A DNA stretch of 6,972 nt from Collinsella sp. (GTDB lineage Bacteria; Actinomycetota; Coriobacteriia; Coriobacteriales; Coriobacteriaceae): positions 1 through 6,972 of the forward strand of contig JAIHVJ010000098.1 in the NCBI GenBank assembly GCA_022720335.1, written 5' to 3'. The notes beneath the pieces were generated by a model. The model did no database searches. It was not told where the DNA came from and saw only the letters and a program-made list of their open reading frames with translations. Position 1 is the first letter of the stretch. The number at the start of each line of letters is the position of its first letter. This document shows, one piece after another, positions 4,988-6,972 of this stretch. A program made the translations under genes and the position numbers.

Positions 4988-6073
4988 ATGAAGCCACGTA
5001 ACATTGCCATCGCCTGCGGTGTCGCGGGAGTCGCCGTCGGCCTTGCCGCTGCCACCGGTATCGTTTATCACAAGCAAATCAAGTCCGCCGCGTCGCTCAA
5101 ACGCTTGACCGGCTACGCGGATGGCTATGACCTGTACGCAATCGACATCGCCTACGACTACGATCTTGATCGCATCATCGCCGCTGGCGTGCGCGACGAC
5201 CAGGCCTACATCGATGCCGTGGTGGCGCAGGTGCTGCCCGGTGTGCCGGCACATATCCAGGCGCCCCAGTTTGCCTGCAGCGCTTTTGTCGCCGTAGATG
5301 CCGAAGGCCGCGTGCGCACCGGTCGCAATTACGACTTTAAGGACGACACCTCGGCGCTGCTGGTGCGCAATCACCCACGCGGCGGCTATGCTTCCATCGG
5401 GTTTGCCGCCCTCAATAACCTGGGCGCCAACACTCCGCTTGACTCCATCACCGGACGCGCCGCGGCGTTGATGGGCCCGTTTGCCCAGCTCGACGGTGTT
5501 AATGAATGCGGCGTGTCCATTGCCGTACTCACCCTGGATTCCAAGCCCTGTGACCAGGACACGCAACGCCCCGCCATCAATACCTCGCTCGCCATCCGCC
5601 TGGTGCTCGACCGTGCCGCCACCACGCAAGAAGCTGTCGACCTGCTTTCCGCCTACGACATGCACGCTATGGCAGGACGCGATTACCACTTCTTTATCAA
5701 CGACGCCGCCGGTGACGCGCGCGTAGTAGAGTGGGATCCGCGCGATCCGGACCGCGCTTTCAAAGCGACTCCTGTACGCCAGGTTACGAACTTCTATGCC
5801 TGCTATGGCGACGAAGTGCTGCCCAACCAAAAGAATGGCGAGCTGGGCCATGGTAAAGAGCGCGCCGTCGCAATCGCCGATGTCCTTGACGCCCATGTCG
5901 GTGCCCAGAACGAGGCAGTCGCTTGGAAGGCCCTACGCGCTGCGGCGCAAGAGCCCAATCCGGAAGACATCACCAGCAACACGCAGTGGTCGGTCGTCTT
6001 TGACAACACCGAGCCCGCTGCCGCCATCACGCTGCGCCGCCACTGGGGCGACATCGATGCCTTCGCGCTGTAA
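4988..6073 (+). CDS. Membrane-anchored Ntn hydrolase, choloylglycine hydrolase / linear amide C-N hydrolase family
   Basis: This is a 361-residue protein. Residues 5-27 form one hydrophobic segment after a basic MKPR, which predicts a signal anchor with the enzyme outside the cell; no lipobox is seen. A prosegment (about 28-96) precedes Cys97 in FACSAFVA, the expected nucleophile freed by self-cleavage. RNYD (113-116) supplies the Arg and Asp equivalent to Arg18 and Asp21 of bile salt hydrolase. VTNFY (266-270) carries an Asn at the Asn175 position, and GHGKERA (287-293) carries an Arg at the Arg228 position. DGVNECGVSIAV (169-180) is a further family signature. Bile salt hydrolases proper start at the Cys right after Met, so this internal-Cys, anchored layout is closer to penicillin V acylase / N-acylethanolamine amidase-like relatives. 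Substrate is open: bile conjugates, N-acyl amino acids, N-acyl amides or beta-lactam side chains. GAGAGGAG (4975-4982) is the ribosome binding site. Confidence 0.88.
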   Translation: MKPRNIAIACGVAGVAVGLAAATGIVYHKQIKSAASLKRLTGYADGYDLYAIDIAYDYDLDRIIAAGVRDDQAYIDAVVAQVLPGVPAHIQAPQFACSAFVAVDAEGRVRTGRNYDFKDDTSALLVRNHPRGGYASIGFAALNNLGANTPLDSITGRAAALMGPFAQLDGVNECGVSIAVLTLDSKPCDQDTQRPAINTSLAIRLVLDRAATTQEAVDLLSAYDMHAMAGRDYHFFINDAAGDARVVEWDPRDPDRAFKATPVRQVTNFYACYGDEVLPNQKNGELGHGKERAVAIADVLDAHVGAQNEAVAWKALRAAAQEPNPEDITSNTQWSVVFDNTEPAAAITLRRHWGDIDAFAL

Positions 6074-6142
6074 GGAGCTGGCACCGTCGTCCTTACGCTG
6101 GCCTGACGTTGCTTACATTTCCATACATTTGAGCTAACACGT

Positions 6143-6175
6143 TTTACCCCCGTATCAACAGTGTGCGGGGGTAAA
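6143..6175. other. 10-bp perfect GC-core palindrome upstream of pfkA
   Basis: TTTACCCCCG (6143-6152) is the exact complement of CGGGGGTAAA (6166-6175) around a 13-nt loop. It could be the 3' hairpin of the Ntn hydrolase transcript, but no T-run follows. Its right arm covers the position where the -35 of the likely pfkA promoter would lie, so an operator role is equally possible. Confidence 0.6.
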
Positions 6176-6185
6176 CTTATGCGCA

Positions 6186-6194
6186 TGTTATAAC
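6186..6194 (+). promoter_or_regulatory. Extended -10 promoter element of pfkA
   Basis: TGTTATAAC contains the TGn extension followed by TATAAC, 5 of 6 to consensus, 19 nt before the pfkA start. The -35 position (about 6166-6171) is a G-run, unlike TTGACA. This fits an extended -10 promoter that needs little -35 contact, or one controlled by a factor bound to the palindrome 6143-6175. Confidence 0.5.
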
Positions 6195-6213
6195 TTGCCC
6201 GGAAGGATTCACC

Positions 6214-6972
6214 ATGCTTAGAATCGGTCTTCTTACTAGTGGCGGCGACTGCCAGGCGCTCAACGCCACCATGCGCGGCATTGTCAAAACGCTTATGACC
6301 AATAGCGAAGAGCCTATCGAGATTTATGGCTTTGAGGACGGCTATCAGGGCCTTATCTACAGCAGGTTCCGCGTCATGACGCCCGCCGATTTTAGCGGCA
6401 TCCTCACCCGCGGCGGCACCATCCTGGGCACGAGCCGCACACCGTTCAAGCGTCTGGATACCCCCGAGGCCGATGGTGTCGAGAAGGTGCCGGCGATGGT
6501 CCACACCTATCATAAGCTGCAGCTCGACTGCCTGTTTATGCTGGGCGGTAACGGCTCCACCAAGACCGCCAACCGCCTGCGCGAAGAGGGCCTCAACGTT
6601 ATCGCGCTGCCCAAGACCATCGATAACGACACCTGGGGCACCGAGCTGACGTTTGGCTTTACGAGCGCCATCGACGTCGCCACCAAGTGCATCGACGACA
6701 TCCACACTACCGCCTCGAGTCACGGCCGCGTGTTCGTTATCGAGATCATGGGCCACAAGGTTGGCTGGATCCCGCTGTACGCCGGCGTCGCGGGCGGCGC
6801 GGATGTCATCTTGATTCCCGAGATTCCCTACGACATGGACCAGGTCATCAAGACCATTGAGCATCGCATGGAAACCGGCAGCCGCTTTACCATCGTGGCC
6901 GTCGCCGAGGGCGCTATCTCCAAGGAGGACGCGGCGCTGTCCAAGAAGGAGTACAAGAAGAAGCTCGCCGAG
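6214..6972 (+). CDS. pfkA: 6-phosphofructokinase, first 253 residues
   Basis: This enzyme phosphorylates fructose 6-phosphate to fructose 1,6-bisphosphate, the committed step of glycolysis, in the cytosol. The frame begins at 6214 with a GGAAGGA ribosome binding site (6201-6207, 6 nt away) and is still open at the right edge. Visible motifs are TSGGDCQALN (8-17, nucleotide loop), Arg75 in GTSRTP, GGNGS (111-115), PKTIDND (133-139) with catalytic Asp137, Arg172 in SSHGRVF, the MGHKVGW sugar-binding segment (179-185), and AVAEG (about 235-239). Gly114 corresponds to E. coli Gly104, a mark of ATP use. Lys134 corresponds to Gly124, where Lys is usual in pyrophosphate-dependent enzymes. The Mg-associated Asp103 position is Asn113. 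This mixed pattern is known from other ATP-dependent lineages, so ATP is the better guess. The missing C-terminal part (roughly 100 residues expected) holds the rest of the sugar site. Confidence 0.95.
   Translation, partial: MLRIGLLTSGGDCQALNATMRGIVKTLMTNSEEPIEIYGFEDGYQGLIYSRFRVMTPADFSGILTRGGTILGTSRTPFKRLDTPEADGVEKVPAMVHTYHKLQLDCLFMLGGNGSTKTANRLREEGLNVIALPKTIDNDTWGTELTFGFTSAIDVATKCIDDIHTTASSHGRVFVIEIMGHKVGWIPLYAGVAGGADVILIPEIPYDMDQVIKTIEHRMETGSRFTIVAVAEGAISKEDAALSKKEYKKKLAE

Noticed and set aside
4152..4991. Plus-strand frame of 279 codons opposite the M18 gene
   Set aside because: It overlaps a confidently identified gene on the other strand and contains no recognisable motif.
5803..6864. 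Minus-strand frame of 353 codons across the Ntn hydrolase end and pfkA
   Set aside because: It spans two real plus-strand genes and the pfkA promoter and has no family signature; a GC-bias artefact.

Overview
The window is a stretch of GC-rich bacterial chromosome with strong G/C preference at third codon positions. It most resembles a Coriobacteriia (Actinomycetota) gut commensal of the Collinsella type. That assignment rests on general recognition of the protein variants (a SEC-C-tagged methionine aminopeptidase, a phosphofructokinase with the GGNGS/PKTIDND combination, an anchored choloylglycine-hydrolase-family enzyme) and on codon style, not on a marker gene. No rRNA, tRNA, CRISPR array, transposase or phage gene was seen.

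Layout from left to right: a possible truncated reading frame leaving the left edge on the minus strand (weak); a radical SAM protein of the COG0731/wyosine-synthase-like type (237-1013, +); a 17-bp perfect inverted repeat; methionine aminopeptidase with an N-terminal SEC-C zinc motif (1174-2061, +) and its strong terminator; a short palindromic repeat (copy A1); a D-2-hydroxyacid dehydrogenase (2191-3126, +); a structured convergent intergenic region of 314 bp; an M18 metallo-aminopeptidase (3441-4826, -); a membrane-anchored Ntn hydrolase of the choloylglycine hydrolase / linear amide C-N hydrolase family (4988-6073, +); and the first 253 codons of a 6-phosphofructokinase that runs off the right edge (6214-, +).

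The genes look like separately transcribed housekeeping and peripheral-metabolism units rather than one pathway. Most are separated by hairpins or terminators and have their own ribosome binding sites. The shared themes are peptide and N-terminal processing (two aminopeptidases), amide hydrolysis at the cell surface, and carbon metabolism (2-hydroxyacid/2-oxoacid interconversion, glycolysis). No defence, secretion or biosynthetic gene cluster is visible.

The most unusual content is between the genes. A 42-bp palindromic repeat occurs twice, 1.27 kb apart (2131-2172 and 3399-3440). The second copy supplies the stop codon of the M18 gene. A third hairpin with a different stem (3309-3339) carries nearly the same loop core (GGG-A/T-CAGGTT) and is bracketed by a 24-bp direct repeat. 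A nested 91-nt palindrome (3178-3268) has an ordinary terminator hairpin at its exact centre. Together these look like a family of REP-like mobile palindromes collected in intergenic space. That is an inference that genome-wide counting would settle.
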